A DNA stretch of 11,319 nt, taken from an uncultured Clostridia bacterium (GTDB taxonomy: Bacteria; Bacillota; Clostridia; Christensenellales; Borkfalkiaceae). Positions 1 through 7,267 of this stretch are shown piece after piece. The notes below the pieces were generated by a model that searched no databases, was not told where the DNA came from, and was given only the letters and a program-made list of their open reading frames with translations. The position numbers were made by a program, and so were the translations under genes. The DNA is taken from positions 1 through 11,319 of the forward strand of contig CAMWLA010000031.1 of the NCBI GenBank assembly GCA_947174975.1, given 5' to 3'. How positions within the stretch are numbered: position 1 is the stretch's first letter; each line of letters opens with the position of its first letter.

Positions 1-110
1 CTTTCGTATTCCGCAACTATAGACGACTCAGCCGGCTTTAAAAAGCTGCCGTCGGTTTCATCGGTAACGCCGTCGTCTTTTATATTGAAATATGATTCGT
101 TATTCTGCAT
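1..110 (-). CDS. N-terminal 36 codons of an unidentified protein (cut by window edge)
   Basis: The reverse strand is open from an ATG at 110-108 to the left edge. The predicted start reads MQNNESYFNIKDDG and the segment is acidic and hydrophilic, with no signal peptide or membrane segment, so a cytosolic protein is likely. I do not recognise the family and 36 residues are too few to assign one. A good promoter lies just upstream (134-162). The Shine-Dalgarno sequence AAGGAG (127-122) is 11 nt from this ATG. A second ATG at 118-116 is only 3 nt from the same site, but its frame stops after 12 codons, so 110 is the better start. The upstream in-frame codons are stops (TGA TAA), which excludes a longer protein. 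The frame being open is direct; that it is a gene is inferred from the promoter and ribosome site. Confidence 0.6.
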   Translation of the reverse strand, partial: MQNNESYFNIKDDGVTDETDGSFLKPAESSIVAEYE

Positions 111-133
111 TTTATCATTTGCTCCTTGCGCTT

Positions 134-162
134 ACCATATCACAATTGGAAAAATTTGTCAA
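134..162 (-). promoter_or_regulatory. SigA-type promoter for the gene at the left edge
   Basis: On the minus strand TTGACA (162-157) is followed by a 17-bp spacer and TATGGT (139-134), with TGA directly before the -10 (extended -10). Transcription would begin near 127, giving a very short leader in which the AAGGAG ribosome site lies almost at the 5' end. Confidence 0.65.
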
Positions 163-197
163 TATCTGCGTTCGCCGAATACGCGATTATACTCAAT

Positions 198-232
198 AAA
201 AACAAAATTCGCGCGGGATATCCCCGCGCGAA
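198..232 (-). terminator. Rho-independent terminator of the FN3-like lipoprotein gene
   Basis: A perfect 10-bp GC-rich stem (TTCGCGCGGG / CCCGCGCGAA, 232-223 and 217-208) with a 5-nt loop is followed on the minus strand by TTTTGTTTTT. It begins 18 nt after the stop codon of the 683-codon gene and separates that gene from the next promoter. Confidence 0.85.
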
Positions 233-250
233 CAGTTTTCGTCTTTTATT

Positions 251-2302
251 TTAATCCGCAACGTAAACGACAATCTTTTGTATAAACACTCTGTTGTTGG
301 TGTCGATTTCGACTTTTGTCGAAGCCTTGCTTGCGGTGAAATTAAAGTTCATAATGCCCCAGCCGTTTTTGCTTGCCGTCTGCTCTTCCGAACCGTTTAC
401 GGAAACCTTATCCTTTTGGTCCTCGTTCCACTGACGCGCCGTGATTACCACGCCGTTTATCTTTTTACTGAAATTGAGCGTTATCTTGCCGTCGTTGTTT
501 TTGGAGCCTACTTTAATAAAGCCCGTGCCTTGCATTACACCGCCCGATTCGCTATTGCCCAGCACAACGTTTGTTGCCGAAGCGCTTACGAACAAGTCTG
601 AATTTCCGCACGCTAAGCCGAAAATATAATCGGGGTTGGCAAGAGTACCGGTCTGCGTTAATTTGGTCATATCGAACTCAAGCGGCGTACCGTCGGGCTC
701 GACAGTTTCGGGGTAGTAGTTATACTGCTTAGGGTCAACTTCGCTGTCCCTATAGATTATACCGTCGCCGATTGCTCTGACGGAAATCCACAGCTTATTC
801 TGCATAGGAACGGAGAGCTCTTCGCCGGCTTCGATATAGCCCTTTATATCGACTGATTTGGTTTCCCAGTTGTCGTAGTCGTCGTCAATAACGCCGTAAA
901 CGTTATACCAGTAACGCACTGCGTTTTCGATTTTATTCCAAGTAGCTACGCCCGTCTTGGGGTTAATGTTGATTTTGGGCGTTTGAAGCTGTATGCGGTT
1001 GTCGGAAGTAACCGCAAACATAAACGTAGGCTCGTCGTCGACGTACATATGGTCGTCGTCGATATACAGCATTGCGGAAAGCATAACGAGAATATCTTCA
1101 GCGCCGCTTGCGGGACAAGTTACGGTAACGTTGCCGTACTTATCCATATCGAACGCGCCAGTGTCGTCATCGTCCACGGTCCACAGTATATTCACGCCGT
1201 AAAGCCTTACGGGAATAAAGAAGTCGTCCATTATCTTGGAATCTTCTTTAAGCATATCCCAAGCGTTCAAAGTCTCGATAACAAGCGCATATCTGTCGTT
1301 TTCCGCAATGTTTTCAAAGTCAACCGAACGGTAGCTTGAAAGTCCCCTAACCTCGCCGTCCGTAACAAGCGTACCCATTGCGGTCACTTCAAGACCTACA
1401 AGCCTTTCGTCTATTGCCAGATACAGCTCGGGAACGTCGTCGCCGAAAAGCTTAAATCCGTTTTCAAGCACGGCGTCGCCGTCCGCGTTCGCCGCTATCG
1501 TACCCGCAACCATAAATTCACGCTTAGGAAGATTTTCGCCGTAGTAATTCATAATTTTTGTAATTTCGGCTACGGTATAAATCTCGTCGGCTATACTGAA
1601 CTCAACCTCGTCGCAATAAGCGCTTGAACCGCGGCGGTCTGAATAATCGCCGTCCTCGGCAATTCCGTCGGCGCCGTCGCCCAAAGCCATAACCTTGAAC
1701 GACCAAACGCTGTCAAGCTTCGCTACGTCGATTTCGGAAAGGTCAACCGTAATGGTAGTTTCCTCAACCGTCATGGCGCTTTGCTGCGCGCCGTTAATTA
1801 CGTACTTGTAACCGCTTGCGCCCTCAACCGCGCTCCATTTTACAACTACCTTGCCCGCGTCCGTGCCCTCGATTTCAACGGTAAGGTTTTCGGGTGCGGA
1901 AAGATTGTCTGCGGGCGCTTTATACGTCTTGACTGCGGAAAAATCTCCGTCAGCATAGTTTACTCCGTCGCCCTTTGCTTTTACCGCAATTGACTGACCG
2001 TCTGCAAGCCGAACTTCGCGGGTTTGGGCGGTCTGTTCGGTACCGTCGTTGATCTTAAACGCGTAACCGCTTGCGTTTGCAACCTCGTTCCAAGTCGCTT
2101 TGCCGTCCGCGTCAATGCTGACTGTGGGAACGGATAGCGCGGAAGGGTTAACGGTTTCGTTGCCGTTTTGAGTGCCGTCTTCGGTGCCGTTGCCGTCGTT
2201 CTTGTTACAGCTTTGGCAACTGTTGCACGCCGCAAGACAGAAGCACATACATATTGAAAATATAAGGCTTATAACTACAAGCCATAAACGTCGTCCTTTC
2301 AT
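251..2302 (-). CDS. Surface lipoprotein with FN3-like and Ig-like domains, putative glycan-binding
   Basis: 683 residues. A lipoprotein signal peptide (basic start, hydrophobic core, lipobox LAAC with Cys26) is followed by a Gly/Asn/Asp-rich linker to about residue 53, which fits anchoring outside the membrane. Visible modules are FN3-like repeats at about 55-128, 134-225 and 437-525. Each contains an ATWN/VKWS strand, a GY or RY core and a phrase like GDGxxYxD. Between them lie an OB-like stretch (about 233-330) and an atypical bacterial Ig-like segment (about 336-432, with ILWTVDDDD). A beta-rich C-terminal region (about 538-683) could bind carbohydrate. I see no catalytic motif, so a binding or scaffold role is inferred. 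The ATG has AGGAGG at 2312-2307. The gene has its own promoter and terminator, so it is probably monocistronic. The lipoprotein call is firm; the ligand is unknown. Confidence 0.88.
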   Translation of the reverse strand: MKGRRLWLVVISLIFSICMCFCLAACNSCQSCNKNDGNGTEDGTQNGNETVNPSALSVPTVSIDADGKATWNEVANASGYAFKINDGTEQTAQTREVRLADGQSIAVKAKGDGVNYADGDFSAVKTYKAPADNLSAPENLTVEIEGTDAGKVVVKWSAVEGASGYKYVINGAQQSAMTVEETTITVDLSEIDVAKLDSVWSFKVMALGDGADGIAEDGDYSDRRGSSAYCDEVEFSIADEIYTVAEITKIMNYYGENLPKREFMVAGTIAANADGDAVLENGFKLFGDDVPELYLAIDERLVGLEVTAMGTLVTDGEVRGLSSYRSVDFENIAENDRYALVIETLNAWDMLKEDSKIMDDFFIPVRLYGVNILWTVDDDDTGAFDMDKYGNVTVTCPASGAEDILVMLSAMLYIDDDHMYVDDEPTFMFAVTSDNRIQLQTPKININPKTGVATWNKIENAVRYWYNVYGVIDDDYDNWETKSVDIKGYIEAGEELSVPMQNKLWISVRAIGDGIIYRDSEVDPKQYNYYPETVEPDGTPLEFDMTKLTQTGTLANPDYIFGLACGNSDLFVSASATNVVLGNSESGGVMQGTGFIKVGSKNNDGKITLNFSKKINGVVITARQWNEDQKDKVSVNGSEEQTASKNGWGIMNFNFTASKASTKVEIDTNNRVFIQKIVVYVAD

Positions 2303-2332
2303 ACGACCTCCTAAAAATTATCTTTCAATCGT

Positions 2333-2361
2333 ATTCTATCACTTTATTTTATAAATGTCAA
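2333..2361 (-). promoter_or_regulatory. SigA-type promoter of the FN3-like lipoprotein gene
   Basis: Minus strand TTGACA (2361-2356), 17-bp AT-rich spacer, TAGAAT (2338-2333) preceded by TGA (extended -10). The predicted start near 2326 gives a ~24-nt leader carrying AGGAGG at 2312-2307, 4 nt before the ATG. I see no operator or riboswitch in this short leader. Confidence 0.75.
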
Positions 2362-2385
2362 AAACTGAAAAATATTATTTATTTC

Positions 2386-2418
2386 CAAAAAAACAACCCT
2401 CTCTTCCGAGAGGGCTGT
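2386..2418 (-). terminator. Rho-independent terminator of the pectinesterase gene
   Basis: On the minus strand ACAGCCCTCTC pairs with GAGAGGGTTGT (one G-U pair) around a GGAA tetraloop of the GNRA type, followed by a run of T. It lies 11 nt after the stop codon and only ~25 nt before the next promoter, so it insulates the two lipoprotein genes. Confidence 0.9.
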
Positions 2419-2429
2419 ATTTTTAAGTT

Positions 2430-5400
2430 TTATTCTTCAACCGGAAAGCTGATTTCAATACTCTGCAAGTAAACGTCTTTTGAGGCGTCACCGCTTGTGA
2501 TAATAACTTCGCCGGCGGTAGTTACGGTAAACGTTCTGTCGCCGCTGTCGGACAAGTTTGTTCCGTTCTCGTCTGTGTCGGGCGTTACTACGTTTATAGC
2601 ACTTCCCCAATAGCCGCACTTCAAGGTTATCGTAGCACCCGCTGCAACTTTAATTTTAATTGAGCCGGTACCCGTTTTGAACAGCCAGTAGCCACCGTTC
2701 TGATAATCTTGAACACCGGAAAATTGAATAAAATCAGTTGTTTCTATTCTGTTGGAACTGCTGCTGAAAGTTTCATTTCCGGTAATTTCTTGAAGGGTTG
2801 CATTTTTAAATTCTACGCTTATCGTTGTAAGCGACGCTTGGGTTGAGTCGTCTTTCGTTATAACTATTATACCGCCGTTTTCGGTAGTGAACGAAGCACT
2901 ATTTTTATTGGCATCCGCTTCGACTTCGTCTGTCAGCTCGGTCAATTCGCCGTTTTCGCCCTTTTCATAGGCTTTATAGAAGCCCCAGCTGCCCGCTTGA
3001 TAATAGCCGCCGGAAATCGTTATAGTTGCGCCCGCTGCGACGTTGAGAGTTATAGTACCCGTTTTAAAGCAGAGATAGTTGCCGTTATTATCATAGCAGT
3101 CGCCGTCAAGGAACACGTACTGGTTGTTGTTTGCCTTATCGGTGCTATGCGTATAAACGGTAGTGGCTTTGGTAACTTCGGTCAGCTCGATTTTAGGAGT
3201 TGCCGCAGTGAAAGAAACTTCGGTTTCGTCAACAGTGATGGTATAAGTACCGGTGCCCTCCGCGTCTAACGTTGCGGTGTTGTCCGTAATTACGTATGCG
3301 CTGTCGGAAAGCGCGGGAAGGTCTACTACGATAGAAGGAACGTCGCACGTGCCCTCGCCGGTACACTCCTTGGTTGCCGTGCCCGCGCCGGTAGCCGTTG
3401 CGGTTATTACCCAGTCGCCGTAGTTATGTACGTGCATACCGGCAAGCGTTGCCGCTTCAAACGAAATAGTTTCGTCCGTCTTAAGGGTATAGGTTGAATT
3501 TCCGGCAGTCGTACCCGCGGTTATCGTATAGTTGTCTTCCGAAAGAACGGGAAGAGTGAGGCTGTCAACTGCGGGCGTTGCGTCTTCGCAGTCAACGCAA
3601 GTTCTTTCCGCAGTGCCCTCGGCTTCATCCGTAGGCGCCGTTGCTACCGTCCAAGCGCCGTATTCGTGAACGTGTACGGGAGTTTCGGAAGAATCTACGA
3701 TAATGCTTGTTACGCAAACCTTTATTCCGGAGAAAGTAAGCGTTGCTTTGCCGTTTTTATAATTAATTTTAACGTTTTCTGCAGTACCGTATCCCGAATA
3801 GAAAGTTACCGCAACCGTGCCTTCAACATCGAACGTTATGGACGTTCCGGGCTGGAACCAGCCGAAATTTTTATCGGCGCCGAGTTCGGTGTTCCAAGCT
3901 CCGTGAACGGTCATAAGTCCGTCGAAGATTACCGTTTGTGCGTCTGCCGCCGAAGCGCTTACGTTGCCGTTAGGGAACGAATCGGAATCGAATGTATAAG
4001 TCTTTGAAGTTATTTCAACGCCCTTTGCGCCGTCCCACGTATCGGTATAGGTTACAAGTCCGTTTTCAGTGCCGAAGATTACCGAGAAGTCGCTGTAGTT
4101 TGCAGCTTCAGTCGCGGTAAGCATCTTCATGCCCGCAACTTCCGTCGAAATAGCGCCGTCGCCGCTGTTGTTGTACTCAACGAATTTAACGGTTTCGTCG
4201 GTAGGCAAACCGTTCATCGCGGTATATCTCGTGCCGCCTCCGCTTGTATAACCCTTAGTGGAAATATGTCCGTCAAAGTCGCAGTTGATATAAGCAACCG
4301 CTGCATATGCGCCCCAGGTTCTGCCGAGCGAAGTATTAGCAGCCGCAACTACCGAAGCGGGAGCGATAAATTCGCAGCCGTCGAAGATTGCGCCGTACTG
4401 TACCCAGTCGCCTGCGCCCTTGTTGCAGCCCTTGAACGCGGTTACGTAACCGCCGTCTACTATACTTTCTATCGTACAGTCTTTGAAGTACGTCGTGTTG
4501 TTGGTACCGAATATGAAGTCCGTTCTGCCGCAGATATAGGTGTTTTGAATAAGCTGTCTGCCGGTGAACAGTTCGATAGTGTCCTGATAGCCTAAAAGTC
4601 TGCAGTTATCCATAACTACTTTATCGGCTTGGATAAGCACTGCAAGCGCACGGTGTTCGCCGTAGCCCGGTCCGAATACCTGGTCAAAGTGCTCGGTCGA
4701 GTTGTACCAGTTGGAAACCGTAACGTCTTCGATAACGAAGCCTACCGCCTTGTCACGGACGTTCAAGGTTGCAGTTGAATCGGTTATATGAACGAAACCG
4801 CTTTCGTCTGCAATACCTACGAGCGAATCCCACTCGATTACGGTCTTAGAAGCGTCTTTGCTTGCGCCCTTAATAATAAGGTTGGGGATATTGATTTCAA
4901 GCCTTTCGGTATAAAGTCCTTCCGCAAGGTTGATTACCTTTTTAACGTTTTGTTCAAGCGTAAGTTTATTGAGGAAGTCCAGCGACTGCTGAATGGTCTT
5001 AAACTGATAAGCTCCGTTACTGCGTACGCCCACTTGATTGTCGTCGAGATTTCCGTTTACGCTGATTTCGATTTGCTCGTCAACGGTAACGCTTGCCGCG
5101 GTTATAGCCGCTACGTAAACGTCAAAGGTCTGCTTAAGTTCGGGATAATCAGTCCAGTAAACAGTTATGGTCTGCTTACCCGCCTTGCCCTTTTCAAAGC
5201 CTTCTATGGTGAAGCCCTCGGTTACGATAGTTTTTCTCGTACCGTTATCCATAACGGTTTTAACGATAAGTCCCGTACTGTCAAAATCTTCGTCCTGGAA
5301 GTAGAACTGCTTTACGGTGCGGTTGATATACTGTCCGTTGCCCGCGGTAGTGTTGCCGCCCTTGTAGATACCGTTGAAGCCGAGTTCGATAGCTTCGATA

Positions 5401-6692
5401 TTGAATACGACTACGCTGTATTCGGCTTTGAACGTTTCACCGTCTACGGTATACGAAACTTTGATTTTGTAAGTTCCCGCTGCGTCCTTATTAAATTCCG
5501 AATCATCGATTACTACGCCTTCCGCGTCAACGTCGAGGGGTTCTATCGTGCCGGTAACCTTACGGACGATCTGTAACTGTAAATCGCTGTAATCGAAATC
5601 CTGTCCCTTGAAATAGCTTACCTTTCCTTCGTCTACTATTTCGATCTTTTCAACGGGGGTAACGCCGACTACCGTTTCGAATTTTGCATAGTAGATATCG
5701 GTCGTACCGTCTACGCGCGCTATCTTATATTCGCCCGCGGTTGCACAGTCGACAACGAGTGCGTACAAGCCGGAATCGGGATAATCTATTCTTTCCGTCG
5801 TGCCGTCGGGTCTTACGACTTGTATGGGCGACGATTTGGTTGTCGAACCGTTGTCGAAATAAATGGTCAGTCTACCGGCTGCAATAGCGTTAACCGATAA
5901 GAAGTGTCCCGCTTTTTCGATTTTAACCGACTTCGACGCGGTGAAACCCGTTGCGACGGGCGCGCCGGTGGGATTTTTGTAATCTAAAACGTCTTTATTT
6001 TCACGCGAACGCGTACGGATACTTGCTCCGCTTGAAATCGTGAAAATACCGCTCTTGAAATTACTGCTGAACGACTGGGTTTCCATATTGCTGGGAATAA
6101 GCTCGTATGTAGCAAACTTCGCACCGCAAACTTCGCAGATGCCGTTTGCACCCCACTCGTGTTCGCCTTCTTGTCTCGGCTCTTCGCAGCCTTCGTCTTT
6201 ACAGTCTCTGTAGTGTCCGTTAAAATTGTACTGCCATTCGCCGTAGTTATGCTTTACTTCTTCGGGTTTTTCGGCGCCGCATATTTCACACTTGTCGTCC
6301 TCGCCCCAAATGTGCTCTTCGGGTTCTAAGTCGGGCTCATCACAGCCTTCTACGGCGCAGTGTCCGGTATGCGTACCGTCCTTGTTGTCCGTGTATTTAT
6401 AATCATGCTTGTGTTCGGGAGTTTCGGGCTTTTCGGCGCCGCAATATTTACAGTTGTCGCCCTCCCAGTAGTGTTTACCTTGGTTTTTGTCGACCGCGTC
6501 GCAACCGTCTACGTCGCAATGCTGTTTATGCGTACCGTCGCCGTTGTCAACCCAAGAGTAATGGTGGCTATGCTCTTTGCTGGTGTCGTCACCGTTGTCC
6601 TTATCACCGCCGCAGCCCGCAAGGCCCGCGATACCCGCGCCTATCGTCGCGGTAACGGCGAATATAGACAAAAGTTTTTTGAATTTGTTCAT
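2430..6692 (-). CDS. Multidomain lipoprotein pectin methylesterase (CE8 family)
   Basis: 1420 residues. A lipobox LAGC (Cys27) anchors it outside the membrane. Order: three Cys/His repeats (41-194); a beta domain (about 200-342); two group-3 Ig-like domains (about 345-430 and 431-530); the esterase domain (about 535-860); a beta domain (about 895-1000); two HxHxYG repeats (1007-1167); two related C-terminal beta domains (1170-1420). The family hydrolyses methyl esters of pectin. Visible family motifs are GLYTE (592-596), GYQDT (701-705, acid Asp704), GRTDFIFG (722-729, nucleophile Asp725) and LGRTW (789-793, Arg791 and Trp793). The catalytic Asp pair and Arg are present. The QAVAL motif, which usually supplies another Gln, reads RALAV, with Arg681 in its place. 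Ribosome site GGAGG is at 6701-6697. Most known esterases are 300-600 residues, so about three quarters of this protein is binding, spacer or wall-interaction sequence. Family assignment is firm; activity is inferred. Confidence 0.93.
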   Translation of the reverse strand: MNKFKKLLSIFAVTATIGAGIAGLAGCGGDKDNGDDTSKEHSHHYSWVDNGDGTHKQHCDVDGCDAVDKNQGKHYWEGDNCKYCGAEKPETPEHKHDYKYTDNKDGTHTGHCAVEGCDEPDLEPEEHIWGEDDKCEICGAEKPEEVKHNYGEWQYNFNGHYRDCKDEGCEEPRQEGEHEWGANGICEVCGAKFATYELIPSNMETQSFSSNFKSGIFTISSGASIRTRSRENKDVLDYKNPTGAPVATGFTASKSVKIEKAGHFLSVNAIAAGRLTIYFDNGSTTKSSPIQVVRPDGTTERIDYPDSGLYALVVDCATAGEYKIARVDGTTDIYYAKFETVVGVTPVEKIEIVDEGKVSYFKGQDFDYSDLQLQIVRKVTGTIEPLDVDAEGVVIDDSEFNKDAAGTYKIKVSYTVDGETFKAEYSVVVFNIEAIELGFNGIYKGGNTTAGNGQYINRTVKQFYFQDEDFDSTGLIVKTVMDNGTRKTIVTEGFTIEGFEKGKAGKQTITVYWTDYPELKQTFDVYVAAITAASVTVDEQIEISVNGNLDDNQVGVRSNGAYQFKTIQQSLDFLNKLTLEQNVKKVINLAEGLYTERLEINIPNLIIKGASKDASKTVIEWDSLVGIADESGFVHITDSTATLNVRDKAVGFVIEDVTVSNWYNSTEHFDQVFGPGYGEHRALAVLIQADKVVMDNCRLLGYQDTIELFTGRQLIQNTYICGRTDFIFGTNNTTYFKDCTIESIVDGGYVTAFKGCNKGAGDWVQYGAIFDGCEFIAPASVVAAANTSLGRTWGAYAAVAYINCDFDGHISTKGYTSGGGTRYTAMNGLPTDETVKFVEYNNSGDGAISTEVAGMKMLTATEAANYSDFSVIFGTENGLVTYTDTWDGAKGVEITSKTYTFDSDSFPNGNVSASAADAQTVIFDGLMTVHGAWNTELGADKNFGWFQPGTSITFDVEGTVAVTFYSGYGTAENVKINYKNGKATLTFSGIKVCVTSIIVDSSETPVHVHEYGAWTVATAPTDEAEGTAERTCVDCEDATPAVDSLTLPVLSEDNYTITAGTTAGNSTYTLKTDETISFEAATLAGMHVHNYGDWVITATATGAGTATKECTGEGTCDVPSIVVDLPALSDSAYVITDNTATLDAEGTGTYTITVDETEVSFTAATPKIELTEVTKATTVYTHSTDKANNNQYVFLDGDCYDNNGNYLCFKTGTITLNVAAGATITISGGYYQAGSWGFYKAYEKGENGELTELTDEVEADANKNSASFTTENGGIIVITKDDSTQASLTTISVEFKNATLQEITGNETFSSSSNRIETTDFIQFSGVQDYQNGGYWLFKTGTGSIKIKVAAGATITLKCGYWGSAINVVTPDTDENGTNLSDSGDRTFTVTTAGEVIITSGDASKDVYLQSIEISFPVEE
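2433..3185 (-). repeat. Two related C-terminal beta domains of the esterase
   Basis: Residues about 1170-1299 and 1300-1420 share the same order of phrases: LTEVT/LQEIT at the start, then CFKTGT/LFKTGT, then VAAGATITISGG/VAAGATITLKCG, then a final strand (LTTISVEF/LQSIEISF). They look like an internal duplication of a ~120-residue beta-sandwich, possibly carbohydrate-binding. Function is inferred. Confidence 0.75.
3192..3674 (-). repeat. Two HxHxYGxW repeats in the esterase
   Basis: Residues 1007-1086 and 1087-1167 each begin HVHxYGxW, contain a Cys pair (TCVDC; ECTGEGTC), then a LPxLS strand, a Y-x-IT strand and an SFxAAT strand, giving an ~80-residue period. Similar His/Cys-rich spacer modules occur in surface proteins of gut Firmicutes; their role is not known to me. 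Confidence 0.75.
6111..6572 (-). repeat. Three tandem Cys/His repeats at the esterase N-terminus
   Basis: Residues 41-93, 94-147 and 148-194 share the pattern H-x-Y, H-x-x-x-C or H-x-H-C, GC, H-x-W, C-x-x-C-G-A. Each has four Cys in two pairs plus conserved His, consistent with small metal-binding or disulphide-linked knuckles. DNA similarity is also visible (a shared TTCGGCGCCGCA block at about 6270 and 6430), so the duplication may be fairly recent. Confidence 0.85.
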
Positions 6693-6741
6693 CTTTCCTC
6701 CAAATAATTTTTTTAAGATTTTTTGCTATTAAGATATTTAC

Positions 6742-6781
6742 AGTGTGCGTTGCATAACGCACACTATGGGATACCCCATAG
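6742..6781 (-). promoter_or_regulatory. Two adjoining inverted repeats in the esterase 5' leader
   Basis: Downstream of the promoter the leader holds CTATGGG/CCCATAG (6781-6775 and 6770-6764, 4-nt gap) and then AGTGTGCGTT/AACGCACACT (6765-6756 and 6751-6742, 4-nt gap). Both are perfect, with 7-bp and 10-bp arms, and share two bases at the junction. No T run follows, so neither is a terminator. They could be operators for a DNA-binding regulator or RNA hairpins that stabilise or control the ~104-nt leader. Confidence 0.65.
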
Positions 6782-6813
6782 CTATTTTATTACCGTATAT
6801 ATAATTTAACACA
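6774..6813. repeat. Direct repeat copy 1: -10 region and leader hairpin arm
   Basis: This 40-bp stretch matches 7227-7267 at about 35 of 41 aligned positions, including the exact 19-mer GTATATATAATTTAACACA and the exact 11-mer CCCCATAGCTA. It covers the -10 box and the proximal arm of the leader hairpin. Confidence 0.85.
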
Positions 6814-6831
6814 GCCGAACGCAATTGTCAA
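6803..6831 (-). promoter_or_regulatory. Promoter of the pectinesterase gene
   Basis: Minus strand TTGACA (6831-6826), 17-bp spacer, TAAATT (6808-6803) preceded by TGT (extended -10). The predicted start near 6796 leaves a ~104-nt leader. The -10 box is weak (4 of 6) but lies in a 19-bp block repeated exactly at 7249-7267. Confidence 0.6.
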
Positions 6832-6903
6832 ATGTTAAATTCGTTTTTGCATGCCACATTCTGCCGTAAATTGAAATAAACAGTCACCGTTACATTTTGT
6901 GAC

Positions 6904-6933
6904 AAAAAAAGCAACGCTTTAGCGTTGCTTTTT
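6904..6933 (-). terminator. Bidirectional-looking terminator after the gene remnant
   Basis: GCAACGC/GCGTTGC with a 4-nt loop is flanked by A and T runs on the two sides, so the stem extends by five A-T pairs and works in either direction. On the minus strand it starts 3 nt after the stop codon of the remnant. It is also the first terminator met by any transcript from the transglutaminase-like gene. Confidence 0.88.
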
Positions 6934-6936
6934 AAC

Positions 6937-7218
6937 TTATGCGTAATATTCGATAATGATATAATACACGTCGATATTGCTTCCCTTCGAACCTATGCGG
7001 TACGTTCCGCCCTCGGTAATTTCGTTGGAAACAATTGCTTGTTCGGGACCGATCGCGTATTCGCAGACGGCTTTTTTGTTTTCGTCCACCATCTGGATAT
7101 ATCTGAACACGACGTCCGTCGTACTTCCGCCGCCGCTTGCCACCATAGTAACCGTGCAAGGTCCGGTAACGGTAAATTCGATAAACTTCTTCTTATTTTT
7201 CCCTCTAAAATTTTTTAG
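6937..7218 (-). pseudogene. 5'-deleted remnant: last ~93 codons of a surface beta domain
   Basis: The frame is open from just after an in-frame TAG (7221-7219) to TAA at 6939-6937. It reads as the end of a beta-sandwich: FIEFTVTGPCTVTM near the top and GTYRIGSKGSNIDVYYIIIE near the end. The final part resembles residues ~320-340 of the neighbouring esterase (GEYKIARVDGTTDIYY), so it belongs to the same domain type seen in pectin-active surface enzymes. The domain clearly begins upstream of the only ATG (7146), which has no ribosome site. No ATG, GTG or TTG lies in frame before it. An AGAGGG ribosome-site-like sequence (7206-7201) still sits just upstream, but the start codon and most of the gene are gone. 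Best explained as a deletion derivative; a short gene with a non-standard start is less likely. Confidence 0.7.
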
Positions 7219-7237
7219 CTACGGTCCCCCATAGCTA
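7216..7237 (-). promoter_or_regulatory. Leader hairpin before the remnant
   Basis: On the minus strand TAGCTATGG pairs with CCGTAGCTA (9 bp, one G-U) around GGGA, a GNRA-type tetraloop. It begins ~14 nt after the predicted transcription start, comparable to the first esterase leader hairpin (~16 nt). The two hairpins share the 5' arm TAGCTATGG but differ in the 3' arm, while pairing is kept in both. Confidence 0.6.
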
Positions 7238-7267
7238 AACGTATTATTGTATATATAATTTAACACA
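7227..7267. repeat. Direct repeat copy 2: -10 region and leader hairpin arm
   Basis: Partner of 6774-6813. The 19-bp exact block at 7249-7267 covers the -10 box; CCCCATAGCTA at 7227-7237 covers the hairpin arm. Between them the copies differ by one inserted base and five substitutions. Confidence 0.85.

Noticed and set aside
4788..5576. 262-codon open frame on the plus strand
   Set aside because: It lies wholly opposite the esterase gene, whose protein is clearly conserved. No ribosome site, family motif or signal is seen; codon bias of the real gene explains the open antisense frame.
6742..6765. The 10-bp inverted repeat as an intrinsic terminator or attenuator
   Set aside because: No T run follows the stem on either strand, so it is kept only as a possible operator or leader hairpin.
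6883..6903. GTCAC ... GTGAC inverted repeat upstream of the esterase promoter
   Set aside because: Arms are only 5 bp with an 11-nt gap, which is expected by chance at this length.
6937..7146. A 69-codon gene starting at the ATG at 7146
   Set aside because: No Shine-Dalgarno sequence precedes it, and the recognisable beta domain continues in frame upstream of this ATG, so the ATG is internal to a former longer gene.
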